Shown piece after piece: positions 1 through 9,708 of a DNA stretch of 64,000 bases (position 1 is the first letter of the stretch; every line of letters begins with the position of its first letter). Made by a program: the position numbers and the translations under genes. The notes beneath the pieces are model-generated. The model ran no database searches, had not been told where the DNA came from, and was given only the letters and a program-made list of their open reading frames with translations. Origin of the DNA: Bedellia somnulentella (lineage: Eukaryota > Arthropoda > Insecta > Lepidoptera > Bedelliidae); assembly GCA_963576735.1 (NCBI GenBank), contig OY755175.1:5720401-5784400 (forward strand). Direction: 5' to 3'.

Positions 1-230
1 TTTCAACTAAAGAAAATCATTTCTAAATTGTGTGCTACTTAAAAAAATATTTATCTTGCAGTACATTATTTTTCGTAGTCTGTATGTGTATATAGTTATC
101 AATTAATAACTTAACACCGAAAAATATGCTTACATATCTCACTAATATATTCACTTTAAAAAATTTATGCAAACGGCCCCTAACACCCGCAGAAAAGTTA
201 TTAATATGTAATACACTTTTTCCAAAACGA
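1..230. other. AT-rich stretch without a recognised feature
   Basis: No coding signature or recognisable repeat was seen before the first repeat C copy starts at about 231. The 68-codon open frame on the - strand here has no recognisable protein similarity. Confidence 0.4.
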
Positions 231-945
231 GGGCGAATCACATTATAATGGGAGCTCGCCTGAAGTAAGTTTCAACTTTGTGCTACATCTCGTTCTCGAT
301 AAAAGTTGGATATCTGCTATTGAATAACATAAAGAACCGTCCGGTTCACCCGGAAAAGCTTTTATGTCTAGCGGCTATGGAAGAGACCTCAATAAAACTC
401 TTACAATAACGTTTCTGATCACACAAGAGAACTTTCATAACTTAATTACGAAGACGCCGGAAGTTATGGTCCTTGCTTATGGAACAGTAATAATACACGG
501 TGAAGTCGTACACTTTTAACTTTTCAAAATCCAGGTGGTATTATTAAAATACAATAAGTCATACATATCACAATACTTTATTTTATTTTATAGAAGGGCA
601 CAATCCATTCATTCGTACTTAGAAGATTGATGTAAGTCGGTAATGACTTGCACCAGGTAGCATCACTCTAATACTGTAAAAAGTTACGTGTATTAAAAAA
701 ATATTAAAATAGATGTGTGATTTATTGTACAGAAGCATGTTTAATTATTTTAAAAAACTAAAAACTTCCAACGAACTTTAAGATACTCATGTTTTGAGAA
801 GCCAAATTGTCACTTTATGCCGATAAACCTTTGCAATTTGCTTAACATTTCGTATGAGACGTACAACATGCATCTCACAATAATATGTTCCGTGACAAAG
901 CAACTTATCTCGTATAGATATGGGTTATCTCGCTGGCTTACGTCT

Positions 946-1848
946 CATGCTGGGGTTGAGGGAATTTACTTAATTATGCGGGTTCATTCGTACGTTTTAC
1001 TTGCTGTCAAGACCTTGGCTGGACTTTTATCACGTGGTTTTAGAGGCGGTTTTATTTTACGTACATAAAATGACAATTTCATGCACTAGTTAGGTTTGTT
1101 GTAAGAAAATAAAGCCGTGTGGCTTATTGGCTTCAAGTAGCACTTACTCATTTATTCTCGCGGGTGACGATGTAGCTGTGTCCGGAGACCCATCGCAAAT
1201 GGTCCTTTATTTTACAACCTTCCCAAACTAAACATCTCAAATTGAATGTCATTTTTTTATTATAAAACACTAGGCTGCTGGTCTACTCTTTTTCAGTATT
1301 TAAAGCAGTGAGTATATGTTTTCACATTGGCTTAAAAGAAATTGATTATCGGAAACTTGATGTCACTTTTACAGACTTTTATAGGTTTCAAGATTATGCA
1401 TGCTGGGGTTGAGGGAAATAACTTGGTTATGTGGGTTCATTCGTACGTTTTACTTGCTCTTAAGATCTTGGCGGGCCCTTTATTACGAAGTTTTTGAGGC
1501 GGTTTTATTTAACGTGCATAAAATGACAAAAACATGCTCTCATTGGCTTTGTTGTAAAAAAGTAAAGCTGTGTAGTATTGGCTTAGAATAGCACTAACTC
1601 CTTTCTTCCTGCGGGTATCGATGTAGCTGTGTCCAGACACCCATCACAAACGGTCTTCTATTTTACAACCTTCCCTAACCAAGCATCTCAAATTGAATGT
1701 CATTTTTTATTATAAAACACTAGGCTGCTGGTCTACTCTTTTTCAGGATTTAAAGCAGTGAGTATATGTTTTCACATTAACTTAAAATAAATTGATTATC
1801 GGAAACTCGATGTCACTTTTACAGACTTTAATAGGTTTCAAGATATAA
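946..1848 (+). repeat. 453-bp tandem duplication inside repeat C copy 1
   Basis: The segment beginning CATGCTGGGGTTGAGGG at 946 starts again at 1399. It continues in parallel to the phrase ATAGGTTTCAAGAT near 1380-1395 and 1830-1845. Repeat C copy 2 has only one such segment (around 16253..16680), so the doubling happened within copy 1. The two units differ at scattered positions, so the duplication is not very recent. Confidence 0.8.
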
Positions 1849-1912
1849 ATATTAATAAATTTTTAATATCACAGCTCTTTTTTAGTATATTTTTTCATTC
1901 TAATATTGAAAT

Positions 1913-2163
1913 GCTGTGTAGTGTCGGCTTAGAATAACACTACCCCATTTCTGCCGGTGGGTATACGTAAGAGGCGACTAACGGTATTAGAGCTTTTAAG
2001 GGATTTTTGGGCGATGCGGTTGGAGACCCATCACCAATAACCTTTACTTTACCATCTTTTCCCCACTCAACTTTCCAAAAGTGGCTGCGGAAATTCTAGT
2101 TCTTTAGCTCTGGCTACCCCTTTTAGGGATTTATAGCTGTGAGTATATGTATGTATGTATATG
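1913..2163 (+). repeat. SINE A, full copy with 12-bp target-site duplication
   Basis: SINE A is the commonest short repeat here, about 240-250 bp. In sense orientation it starts GTGTAGTGTCGGCTTAGAAT and carries GTAAGAGGCGACTAA, GGAGACCCATCACCAA and CTTTTCCCCACTCAACTT. It ends GCTACCCC..GGGATTTATAGCCGTGAGTATATG followed by TATG repeats. This copy is bracketed by TAATATTGAAAT at 1901..1912 and 2164..2175, the mark of LINE-type target-primed insertion. Repeat C copy 2 has the same site unoccupied near 16753. Its head is not an obvious tRNA; its tail resembles the 3' end of the RTE fragment at 60330. Confidence 0.85.
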
Positions 2164-2561
2164 TAATATTGAAATTCAGAAATCTTTGATATTAAAAAAA
2201 TGCCTAGATATCCCAAAACTGGAATACATTATTTTCTTGCTCTGATTTTTTCGGGAAGAAGCAATTAATACACCAATATCTCTCAAAAACAAATGTTGTA
2301 TACTCCAATTTCTGAACCGAAGCCCAAGGCTCTTTGAAGCTCTACACAGACGCTATTATGCAAAGTTCAACTCAGATCCGGCGCTGAAATTCAAATTCGC
2401 TGCTTAAGATATGCGAATAATTCTACGCCCGAATCCATGGTACTCGTACCTCACTACGGAACCCAACACGAATTAATCTCTTAATACAGCGTAGTTTATT
2501 AACGGTTATTATTATCACATATTTCAATCACAAAATATAGATGGTAAAGTTAATACTCTAA

Positions 2562-2699
2562 CGACCGATTTCTGAACTGAGTATTTCAGCTGAGAACAAC
2601 TTAAGTATCGTTCTTTCGCATTGAAATCTTAACAACTGAATGAGACAAAACGATACTTAAGTCGTTCTCAGCTTGAATACTCAATTCAGAAATCGGGCG
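2562..2699. mobile_element. 138-bp MITE with long inverted repeats, copy 1 (PIF/Harbinger-like target)
   Basis: The ends CGACCGATTTCTGAA and TTCAGAAATCGGGCG form inverted repeats extending about 50 bp inward around a short centre. The flanks are TAA on both sides (2559..2561, 2700..2702). The second copy at 37209..37346 has exactly the same length and is flanked by TGA on both sides. A 3-bp TNA duplication fits the PIF/Harbinger target preference; the family assignment is inference, since no transposase is present. Confidence 0.75.
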
Positions 2700-2796
2700 T
2701 AATCAAAAATATTTTTAATCGTAAATTAAATACCTACTTAGTTATTTGAGTATTATGTATGTATACTAACGAACCTTTTTATGTATTAATACTTTC

Positions 2797-2968
2797 CTCA
2801 CAGCCCATATATGTCCCCACCAAGGGGCTCAAGCCCACCGTATATAGGGCGATTTGGCCATAGTACACCACGCTGGCCAATTGCGGGTTGGCAGACTAAC
2901 GACTACTACCATGATAGTAGCCGGGACTGACAGCTAAACGTGCCCTCCGTAGCACGGAATCATCTTAA
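2797..2968 (-). repeat. Repeat H, inverted copy
   Basis: The block runs from CTCACAGCCCATATATGTCC to ACGTGCCCTCCGTAGCACGG and is the reverse complement of 62524..62683. Shared internal words include CAATTGGCCAGCGTGGT and AGTAGTCGTTAGTCTGCCAA on the opposite strand. The style is that of a lepidopteran non-LTR retrotransposon 3' region, but no reverse transcriptase is adjacent, so the class is not proven. Confidence 0.65.
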
Positions 2969-3071
2969 TTTTCAGATAATCAGGTGATTCAAGCCCTTTT
3001 ATCTAAAATTATCTATATTTTAATATCCTTCCAAACTGGGTTTAATTTTACAAATTAAGTTTGTAAGGTTA

Positions 3072-3144
3072 CCACCTCCCGGGGATCGAACCCGGGACCT
3101 CCGTACTTGAAACCAAGCGCTTAACCGCGAAACTACTGAGGCAG
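3072..3144 (-). repeat. tRNA-like sequence, probably a SINE head or tRNA pseudogene
   Basis: On the - strand a 73-nt segment has a 7-bp acceptor-like stem (CTGCCTC with GAGGTGG, two wobble pairs), a perfect T-arm (CCCGG, TTCGATC, CCGGG) and a box B. The D-arm and anticodon arm do not fold cleanly, so no amino-acid identity can be assigned. It follows repeat H and AT-rich DNA. A tRNA-derived SINE or dead tRNA is more likely than a working gene. Confidence 0.5.
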
Positions 3145-3149
3145 TCAGT

Positions 3150-4640
3150 ATTTGAACTAATGAATAAATAACAATCCTTGATTGCAATCCTACAAAACTA
3201 CTACTGAAGCAGTCTCTAACCAAATAACTTAATAAAAATATAGGCACCTTATGTAAGCCCAACAAACATTTTGGTAATAAGAATTAGCCATAAAAGAGTT
3301 GTTCATGAGTGATTTTGGCAAGCCAGAGTTCTATAAAAGTTTTAGAATTAGGAGGTAGAGCACGCTCTAAACCCTTACAAACCCTCAATCAGGCCCACGA
3401 CTTATAGCGCTATAAGTAATATTATGGTAACAATGCTCACTATTTTGTAACTGAGAGTAACACAACAGTAATAGAGTGGTGTTAGTGGCAAAAATTTTCT
3501 TGTATCTATAATGGTGATATAATAAAAATCTTCCTACCTAAATCAGCTTAAAGTCGGTACTATAGTTATAATAAAAACTATAGGTAGTACAAAGTCTGCA
3601 CTATGGTAATGATAAAAACTATTGGTAGTATTTAAGTTGCAAAGTCTGCTGGTGTATTTGCTATAGTAATATATTAGTTCTTTTTTAAGCTCCAATGTTT
3701 CTTGTATTTGCTTTTTGTATTTTAATTAGTATTGATGAGCAACTCAGGGTTATATCATGTTTTCTTTTTCAAAAGATTGGCTTGCACAAGCACATTTTTT
3801 ACTTCCACAAGTATTGTTTGTTATGTGATGGCGCTTAAGGAATAATAAGTGAATAATTTTACGGATTACCAATATTTCGGTATTTGGATTTCTTCGATAT
3901 ACGGCTTATATTTATTGCGACGATAACTTTATTGAGAATAATATATATGTTTTTCATCTCAATTTTGCTGGGCATTGAAAATAAGGGATATTTGAAGTTA
4001 AAATAATTTGCATTTTATTACACGGAGCAAACATTTAATTTACATTCAAGTAAAAACAAGATACTGGCCCTGTCTTTAACATTCATTGTGTAATGTAGCA
4101 AATATATTGCGTTTTAAAATATGAAAATGATACAAAAACTGGGTCTAAAACTAGTTATTTACAAGATTATTTTTAGGTTATGTTTGATTTATCATGGCGT
4201 CTTTTCCATATTACTTCAGGTTCATATTATTACTATTAATTAACACGAAGTGATGGATGGTCTGAAGTTAGAACTATTGTAACACTCGTTATACCAGAAT
4301 ATAGTTTTAGCGGTAATAAGAGTACAAGTTGCGGGGTTTGGGGTTACAACGGTTAAAATTGGATGTAAAAGTAGCGGTGTTTTAGGGTTACGCTTTTCAA
4401 ACGAAAAATCCCTTTCATCGAGAAGGGGAATGTAGTAAGAGTCAAATTGTGAGTGTACCATAGTAAATCCGATCTCCTTTTATACGAAACAAAAGTACAT
4501 AAATTGTACAATTCAGTACCTTTGCTCGAATAATTGTACCTCCAGATGAACGCTTTCTATATATAATCATGAGGTCTTAAAATTAAGATTATATTAAAAC
4601 TTACATTAAAATTTACTTTTTGCGATCATAATAAGTTCAT
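3150..4640. other. Intergenic, AT-rich; one small imperfect tandem repeat
   Basis: No gene is supported. An imperfect doubling of about 45 bp occurs at about 3552..3640 (both units contain ATAAAAACTAT followed by GGTAGTA). A 73-codon open frame on the - strand at 4240..4461 has no recognised similarity and no other support. Confidence 0.4.
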
Positions 4641-4669
4641 TATTTTCTTATGTTTAGGTATTTCAGCAT

Positions 4670-4860
4670 TCTCGCTACTCAACTCACGCACAGCACCCGC
4701 GCGCCCCACGCGTTGTTGAGGCTGACCTGACATTTTGGTTTAGTTGGGTTCGAATCGAACCCTCTTGACGTGTGGTTGTGTTCGCGTTCTTAATAAAGCA
4801 ACGGCGTGCGCTAATGCTTGGAAAAATGAATAACTGCAAAGAATGCACAATAACTTATCC
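4670..4860 (+). promoter_or_regulatory. Possible promoter and first exon of the MYCBP gene
   Basis: A CpG-rich patch (4680..4810, including CGCGCGCCCCACGCGTTG) stands out from AT-rich surroundings, 0.8 kb upstream of the MYCBP exon on the same strand. It is followed by an in-frame ATG stretch near 4815-4876 that ends at a possible donor (AGAG then GTATCC). Its phase would fit an acceptor two bases inside the exon called at 5587, but the encoded residues do not resemble the expected MYCBP start. This is inference from composition and position only. Confidence 0.25.
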
Positions 4861-5211
4861 GGCCAAAGAATTCAGAGGTATCCATAAATATTTGTATATT
4901 TAAGATCTTACGAAAGATCTAAAAATAATAATTTAATGTATTCCAAATGTTAATCCACAAATATTGAATTATATATGGAACAAAAGCACTAGAAAGAAAC
5001 TGTAAGAAATTAACATCGAAAAGTTACATGTCTTGGTCAGATTTTATAGAGCATGACAGAAGAGTAAAACTGTTATATATTTTTTTTATTATACGGTTGC
5101 TTGGCCATAACTGGTGCAATATAATATAAAACAGGAAAATATAAAACGGCATGTTTATTAAATGGGGTCTATGTAACAGTTAGCATACAAGATATATGTA
5201 ACTTACAGGTT

Positions 5212-5296
5212 AATACATACATACATACATATACTCACGGCTATAAATCCCTAGAAGGGGTAGCCAGAGCTAAGGAACTAGAAGCTAAGAAGGTTA
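5212..5296 (-). repeat. SINE A, 3' fragment
   Basis: Antisense SINE A tail: TATG-type repeat, GTGAGTATATG, ATAGCCGTG and GCTACCCC on the - strand. It breaks off after the AGCTCTGGCTA region. It lies just before the more complete copy at 5341, separated by an A-rich, AACAT-repeat linker. Confidence 0.7.
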
Positions 5297-5340
5297 AGAA
5301 GAAGAGAAATAAAATATTATAAAAATAACATAACATAACA

Positions 5341-5580
5341 TAACATATACTCACGGCTATAAATCCCTACAAGGGGTAGCCAGAGCTAAGGAATTAGAAA
5401 TTCCTCAGCCACTTTTGGACGTTGAGTGGGGAAAAGATGGTAAAGTAAAGGTTGCTGGTGATGGGTCTCCAACCGCATCGCCCAAAAATCCCTTAAAAGC
5501 CCCAATACCGTTAGTCGCCTCTTACGTACACCCATCGGTAGAAACGGGGTAGTGCTATTCTAAGCCGACACTACACGGCA
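5341..5580 (-). repeat. SINE A, nearly full copy abutting the MYCBP exon
   Basis: A complete antisense SINE A, from an AACAT-repeat tail at the left to the GTGTAGTGTCGGCTTAGAAT head at 5580. The head ends 6 bp before the start of the MYCBP coding exon. The SINE therefore supplies essentially all sequence that would be the end of the preceding intron, including any branch point and pyrimidine tract. Confidence 0.85.
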
Positions 5581-5586
5581 CGGCAG

Positions 5587-5818
5587 AGAAGAGTTCCGAC
5601 GCTATTTAGAACGAGCGGGTGTAATGGATGCTCTGACTAAAGTTTTGGTCAGTTTGTATGAGGAACCTGATAAACCCGAAGATGCGTTAGAGTATGTCCG
5701 AAAACATCTTGGGACGGAAGGAGGAGAAGACGAGCTTGAAGCCGCGCGGGCTCGTATTGCTGAGTTGGAAGCTGAAAATGCTTTACTGAAAGGAGAAACT
5801 CCTGCACCTGAGCAATAA
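5587..5818 (+). CDS. Mycbp: MYCBP (c-Myc binding protein, AMY-1) homologue, last coding exon
   Basis: The exon reads EEFRRYLERAGVMDALTKVL, then VSLYEEPDKPEDALEYVRKH, and ends with a Glu/Ala/Leu-rich heptad segment that should form a coiled coil. This is the characteristic MYCBP order: a short helical N-terminal part, a Leu-Tyr-Glu-Glu-Pro motif, then a C-terminal leucine-zipper-like helix. About 76 codons to the TAA are seen; the family is about 100 residues long, so about the first 10-15 residues lie in an upstream exon not securely found. The acceptor is most simply CAG at 5584..5586, within 6 bp of a SINE A; an AG two bases further on is an alternative. In animals the protein binds the N-terminus of Myc and A-kinase anchoring proteins; that role here is by family only. 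The ATG at 5624 is internal, not the true start. Confidence 0.85.
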
Positions 5819-6115
5819 TATATTTAATATTATGAGGTTAGACCACAGCAAAAGGAGTAAATTTTCCACTAGTATTTGCTGTTTAAAATCTAATTAAACT
5901 ATTAGAAGAATATTACATATGTTGGTATTTCAAGATATTTCTGCTGGATGTTATTTTCTCTAGGAATGTAACCCGTTGTTTTAAGTCTTTATTTGTTGTA
6001 TTAGTTTAATTGTATCACAATTTGTATGATGGAGCTCACACCTTTTGCTGTGCTAATCATTATTGTGACATTTTATTACTTATGAATAATTTTTAGTTAA
6101 TAAAGTTGTAAAATT
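5819..6115 (+). other. 3' UTR of the MYCBP homologue with poly(A) signal
   Basis: AT-rich sequence after the stop codon with a canonical AATAAA at 6099..6104. The length of about 290 bp is ordinary for an insect 3' UTR. No repeat was recognised within it. Confidence 0.5.
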
Positions 6116-6412
6116 TGGATAATTTGTAAAATTATGCAATAGATGTCAAAACTGCACTTTGTGTCTGAACACATAGAAGTTAAATTTGCTTCACAGTCTG
6201 ATGTGATCAGCGTCAGCACATAAGATTACTATGTATAAATATTATTTTTTTGTGCTCATGATTGCTTTTTTGACTCAGCCAAATTATTGTTAAATTCATA
6301 ATTCATATATCTCAGATGTTTAAAATACTGTCCTTTTATTTATCTTTTTGAAATTAACGATGTTGTCTGGTACTAAACTAATATACATATCGATAGAGGC
6401 ATCACTAAAGTT

Positions 6413-7045
6413 TTATCGATATCGACAAAAAAAGAAAAAGGTAAACATTGTTAATAATTTTTTTAAGGCAGCTTGGCTAATATTTTTCTGTGTCGCCCAT
6501 ACTCTAAAGTCATTTTTAAAATTTTCATTTTTTGTATGTTCGCTTTCCTGCTCTTCATCTGAGCTATCAGAACTACTGATAGGATAATTCGTTATACAGG
6601 CATCTTCTGTACAGTTAAATTCTCGATGTACAGAATTTGATGTATCATCACATTCCTGACCTGTGAATTATAAAAAGGTTAGTTTCTAAAATTATTAGGT
6701 ACCAACTTACTAACAAAAAAAATTGTACGGAACCTTGTTGAATTTCCTGCACTTGACCGTCATTTCCGATGGAATCGCTGCAACAGCTCGAACATTTTTC
6801 TCTTCCTGGCTGTACTGAATGAATACGTTTGTTGTAGATCTGACTGATACAGCTCACACTGGCATCTTTAATATTTCCAATACAGGAAAAAATATGATGC
6901 TCAGTTTCATCAATGGTAACTGTTTGCAATGTGGTGATTTCAGCGCAAGATGACACTTGTTGAGACAATCTAATTATTTTGTTGTATTCGTCTGATATAT
7001 TTTTTTAACGACTCCACATCTTTTTCTTTTTCTCCACGAACTCAT
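6413..7045 (-). pseudogene. Two-exon coding remnant, transposon-type N-terminal region
   Basis: On the - strand an ATG at 7045 starts a basic stretch (MSSWRKRKRC). The frame is then broken near a run of seven A residues at about 7008. The following frame is open through a Cys/Ser-rich segment to a donor at 6734/6733. A 73-bp intron (6733..6661, GT...CAG) joins it in phase to an acidic segment (SSSDSSDEEQESEHTKNEN). A helical segment follows (RVWATQKNISQAALKK) and then a stop at 6413. The acidic part followed by W-A-x-x-x-x-I-x-x-x-A-L is a pattern common at the N-terminus of transposon-derived insect proteins. It is convergent with MYCBP and has a possible AATAAA at 6334..6339 on its strand. 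No catalytic domain follows, so it is probably a remnant; no function is assigned. Confidence 0.4.
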
Positions 7046-7388
7046 GACGAAAAAGGGCGAAGAACACAAAATTCTGACTATTGTTTCACTGTATTTTGCA
7101 CGGCATCAGATCAGAAATCATACATTTAGACGTTAGAGATATTAAACATCTATTTAAGTAATAGTTTATATGTTTTATGATTTCAGATGAAAAAAAGAGT
7201 TACAATGTTTTAATTACATGTTAATATTGCTTAGAATAACACAAAAGTAATTTTGAACCCCATTGTAACGATTAGAGCTCTCAAAATTACTCCATAATAA
7301 CAATAAAAAGTTCTTGTCTATAGAAAGAGTTATGAGAAACTTATACTGTTGTGTTACTCAAAGTGTTTTTTGTTACTTTAATTTTTAA

Positions 7389-8285
7389 GACCAGGTGCTA
7401 TGATGGTTGCAACTATAGACTGCATACTTCCTTAACTAATACTAGGTTTCCTTGCCAAGTTAGGTGGTATGAAACATGTACTTACCACTCTTTAGGAACA
7501 CTCCAAAATAGTGACTTACTAGAAATCTTCTAGAAACTTTACTTTTACTTAAAGTAGTTTCTGTTACTTCAAGTAATATATGATGGTTGCGACTAAATCT
7601 TTCATACCACCTTTAGTAATATTACGTTTCCTAGCCAAATTAGGTAGTCTAATTTACACAGCACTCTTCGAGATCACTTGGAAGTAATGAATTATAATAT
7701 TACTTCAAGTATTATCTGTCACTTAATTCAAGTATTATCAGTCACTTGAATAAATAAAAACAGGTGCTATGATGGCTGCGACTACACCGTTTATACCTCT
7801 ATTAGTAAAAGAGGTTTCCTAGTCAAGTTAGGTCGTAGAAACATTTACTTAGCTTGAACACTCCAAAATAGTGACTTACTAGAAACTATACTATTACATA
7901 AAGTATTTTCGGTTACTTCAAGTAATTATAAAAACCAGGAGTTATGATGGTTGCGACTAAGTCGTTCATACCACCTTAAGTAATATTACGCTTCCTAGCC
8001 AAATTTGGTAGCTTAAAACATTTACATAGCACTCTTCTAGAACACTTGGAAATAGTGAGACGTAATAGAAACCGTAATATTACTTCAAGTATTATCTGTC
8101 ACTTGAATATATAAAGGCAGGTGCTATGATGGTTGCGACTACACCGCTTATACCTCCATAAGTAAAATTATGTTTCATAGCCACGTTAGGTGGTATAAAA
8201 GATTTAAAAAGCACTGTTTTAGAACAATTGGAAATTGTGAGAAAAACCAGAAACCTTAATACTACCCTAAGTAATTATTGACACT
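7389..8285. repeat. Tandem array of about 180-bp units, about five monomers
   Basis: The phrase TATGATGGTTGCGACTA or a near match recurs with TGATGG at 7401, 7581, 7770, 7945 and 8127: spacings of 180, 189, 175 and 182. Each unit continues with a TTTCCTAGCCAA..TTAGGT motif and a GTTACTTCAAGTAAT or GTCACTTGAAT motif. Alternate units look more alike: units 1, 3 and 5 share CAGGTGCTATGATGG. Units 2 and 4 share GTAATATTACG and the ACTTGGAA segment. The basic repeat may therefore be a dimer of about 360 bp. No coding signature. Confidence 0.8.
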
Positions 8286-8290
8286 TGAAG

Positions 8291-8620
8291 TTAGAGTACC
8301 TAGTGTTACTGTGGTTCAGCTCTCCGCTTTTATGCCTACTTAAGTCATATAATGTCTTCTTGTTACTGTTACTCATCTTGATGAGTTATTTAGTTATAGT
8401 CATGACCACTGAACAAATAAAAGTTTTTCTGGATGCTTTTATAGACCTGTTATACCAATACGAACGATAAGAGAGGTAGCAATTAGCGCCAAAATGTTTG
8501 TTGGGAGGTGTCCTAATGTTATAAAAATGATTTTAGACTTGTCTTAATTAGTTCAATATGTGGAAGCAGAGTTTTCACATACTAAGCTATCAACCTTAAT
8601 TTAAATCATAAATGTTTTGG
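8291..8620. other. Unannotated DNA between tandem array and piggyBac-like element
   Basis: A 61-codon hydrophobic open frame on the + strand (8285..8470) has no recognisable homology. Nothing else was seen. Confidence 0.35.
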
Positions 8621-9008
8621 TTTTAACCCTCAAGCACTGACACCTTGATTTTTGTCATTAGTACTGATGTAGGTCCCTGAGACTCCCATAGAGAAAAACA
8701 TTAAAATTTTACCAAAAGAATTTTTTTTTATAATGAATTATTTATTAAACTTTTAAAGAGAGTACAGAGCAGTGTTTTAACATTAAATTATAAAACATTT
8801 TAAACAAATTTTAAATTTTAAAGGAACTTTCAATATCAACACTATTTAAATGCACATTTTCAGTTCTTAAACTAAATAAAATAAAAAATATAAAATATAT
8901 TTTCTTAAATCAACAAAAACATAATCTTATCTTACTAGTCTTTGTAATTCAGCCTTATTTTTTAACAATTGAGAACACAAAAAAAAATGACTTTAGTTAA
9001 ACTTTACT

Positions 9009-9455
9009 TCATTTTTGGATAATGCAATTAACACATGCTGGCCTCGAGCAACTCAAACAAATAGGAAGTTTGCAAAATGTGCATACATATTGTGTCTTCC
9101 TCTTTTTTTTATAGTCGCATATATTGCAGTACTTTCTTTTTGCAAGTTTTTCATTCTCTGGATTGATTTGTTGAGCCTGTCGAGGTTTGTTTAAAATTTG
9201 TGAAATAGTGAATTTGATGTGTTCAGGGACGTGAGGATTAGATAATCTGCTCTCCATATGGTTTTGAACTAGTCCTTTTGCTATATTTTTTATAAACTCT
9301 GATCGTTTGTATGACTGTCCGGAAAGAACATAAGAATTAACTGAAGCGATATCCAAAATACGGAAAAAAATATTACGGGGCCAACGTCGTGTTCTTCTTT
9401 TGCAATTCATCTTTGAACATTTCTCATCAAGAGCATCGACGCCTCCTTTAGTTGC
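9009..9455 (-). pseudogene. C-terminal fragment of piggyBac-like transposase
   Basis: The frame carries TKGGVDALDEKCS, then RRWPRNIFFRILDIASVNSY, the conserved end of the piggyBac DDD transposase domain. A cysteine-rich C-terminal domain follows (CNIC..CTFCKLPICLSCSRPACVNC), which in this family binds the element ends. The frame ends with a stop at 9009. Codons upstream of 9455 in this frame are a shadow of the N-terminal fragment, read in another frame. The earlier catalytic aspartates are absent. Confidence 0.88.
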
Positions 9456-9708
9456 TAAGACCATGATCCAAGGGCTCAATATCATCTGCAGCAGTTTCCA
9501 GTTCCGTGTCGGACAGACTACATTCAGAATCGTCTTGAGACTCCATGACCTCCATAACAAAATTTTCGTCGATGTCCGAATCACCGCTAAAATCATCATC
9601 TCCTTCACTAAAAAGCCACTCTTCTAATATTGCAGCTGAGGAAGGGTCTGACAAGTTAATTTCACGTGGATGCCGTGAGCGAGAAGTACTTGGTTGCCCA
9701 GAATCCAT
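9448..9708 (-). pseudogene. N-terminal fragment of piggyBac-like transposase
   Basis: The 86-codon frame begins with an ATG at 9708, has a Ser/Arg-rich start (MDSGQPSTSRSRHPRE) and then a strongly acidic region rich in Asp, Glu and Ser, typical of the start of piggyBac transposases. It runs into the C-terminal fragment at about 9455-9470 but in another frame, so an internal deletion joined the two ends out of frame. Confidence 0.75.

Larger units (their letters stand above)
231..2516 (+). repeat. Repeat C, copy 1 (interspersed repeat, about 1.5 kb basic length)
   Basis: This block matches 15578..17088 in direct orientation and 20828..22395 in inverted orientation. Shared landmarks in order are a start near CGAATCACATTATAAT, CTCGTTCTCGATAAAAG, CTTTTATGTCTAGCGGCTA, CAACTCAGATCCGGCGCTGA near the end, and CACGAATTAATCTC. 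This copy is longer than copy 2 because it carries a 453-bp internal tandem duplication and a nested SINE A. It encodes no long ORF. The internal part around 1123..1320 and 1570..1765 resembles an old SINE A. The class is unresolved: no terminal inverted repeat was seen, and the exact ends are uncertain by tens of bases. Confidence 0.75.

Noticed and set aside
4240..4461. 73-codon open frame on the - strand
   Set aside because: No recognised family and no second line of evidence.
4815..4876. Firm first exon of MYCBP
   Set aside because: The encoded residues do not resemble the expected MYCBP start, so it was left as a low-confidence promoter/exon region.
7389..8285. CRISPR-like array
   Set aside because: The units are long, diverged and continuous, with no short identical repeats separated by unique spacers; this is a eukaryotic tandem repeat.
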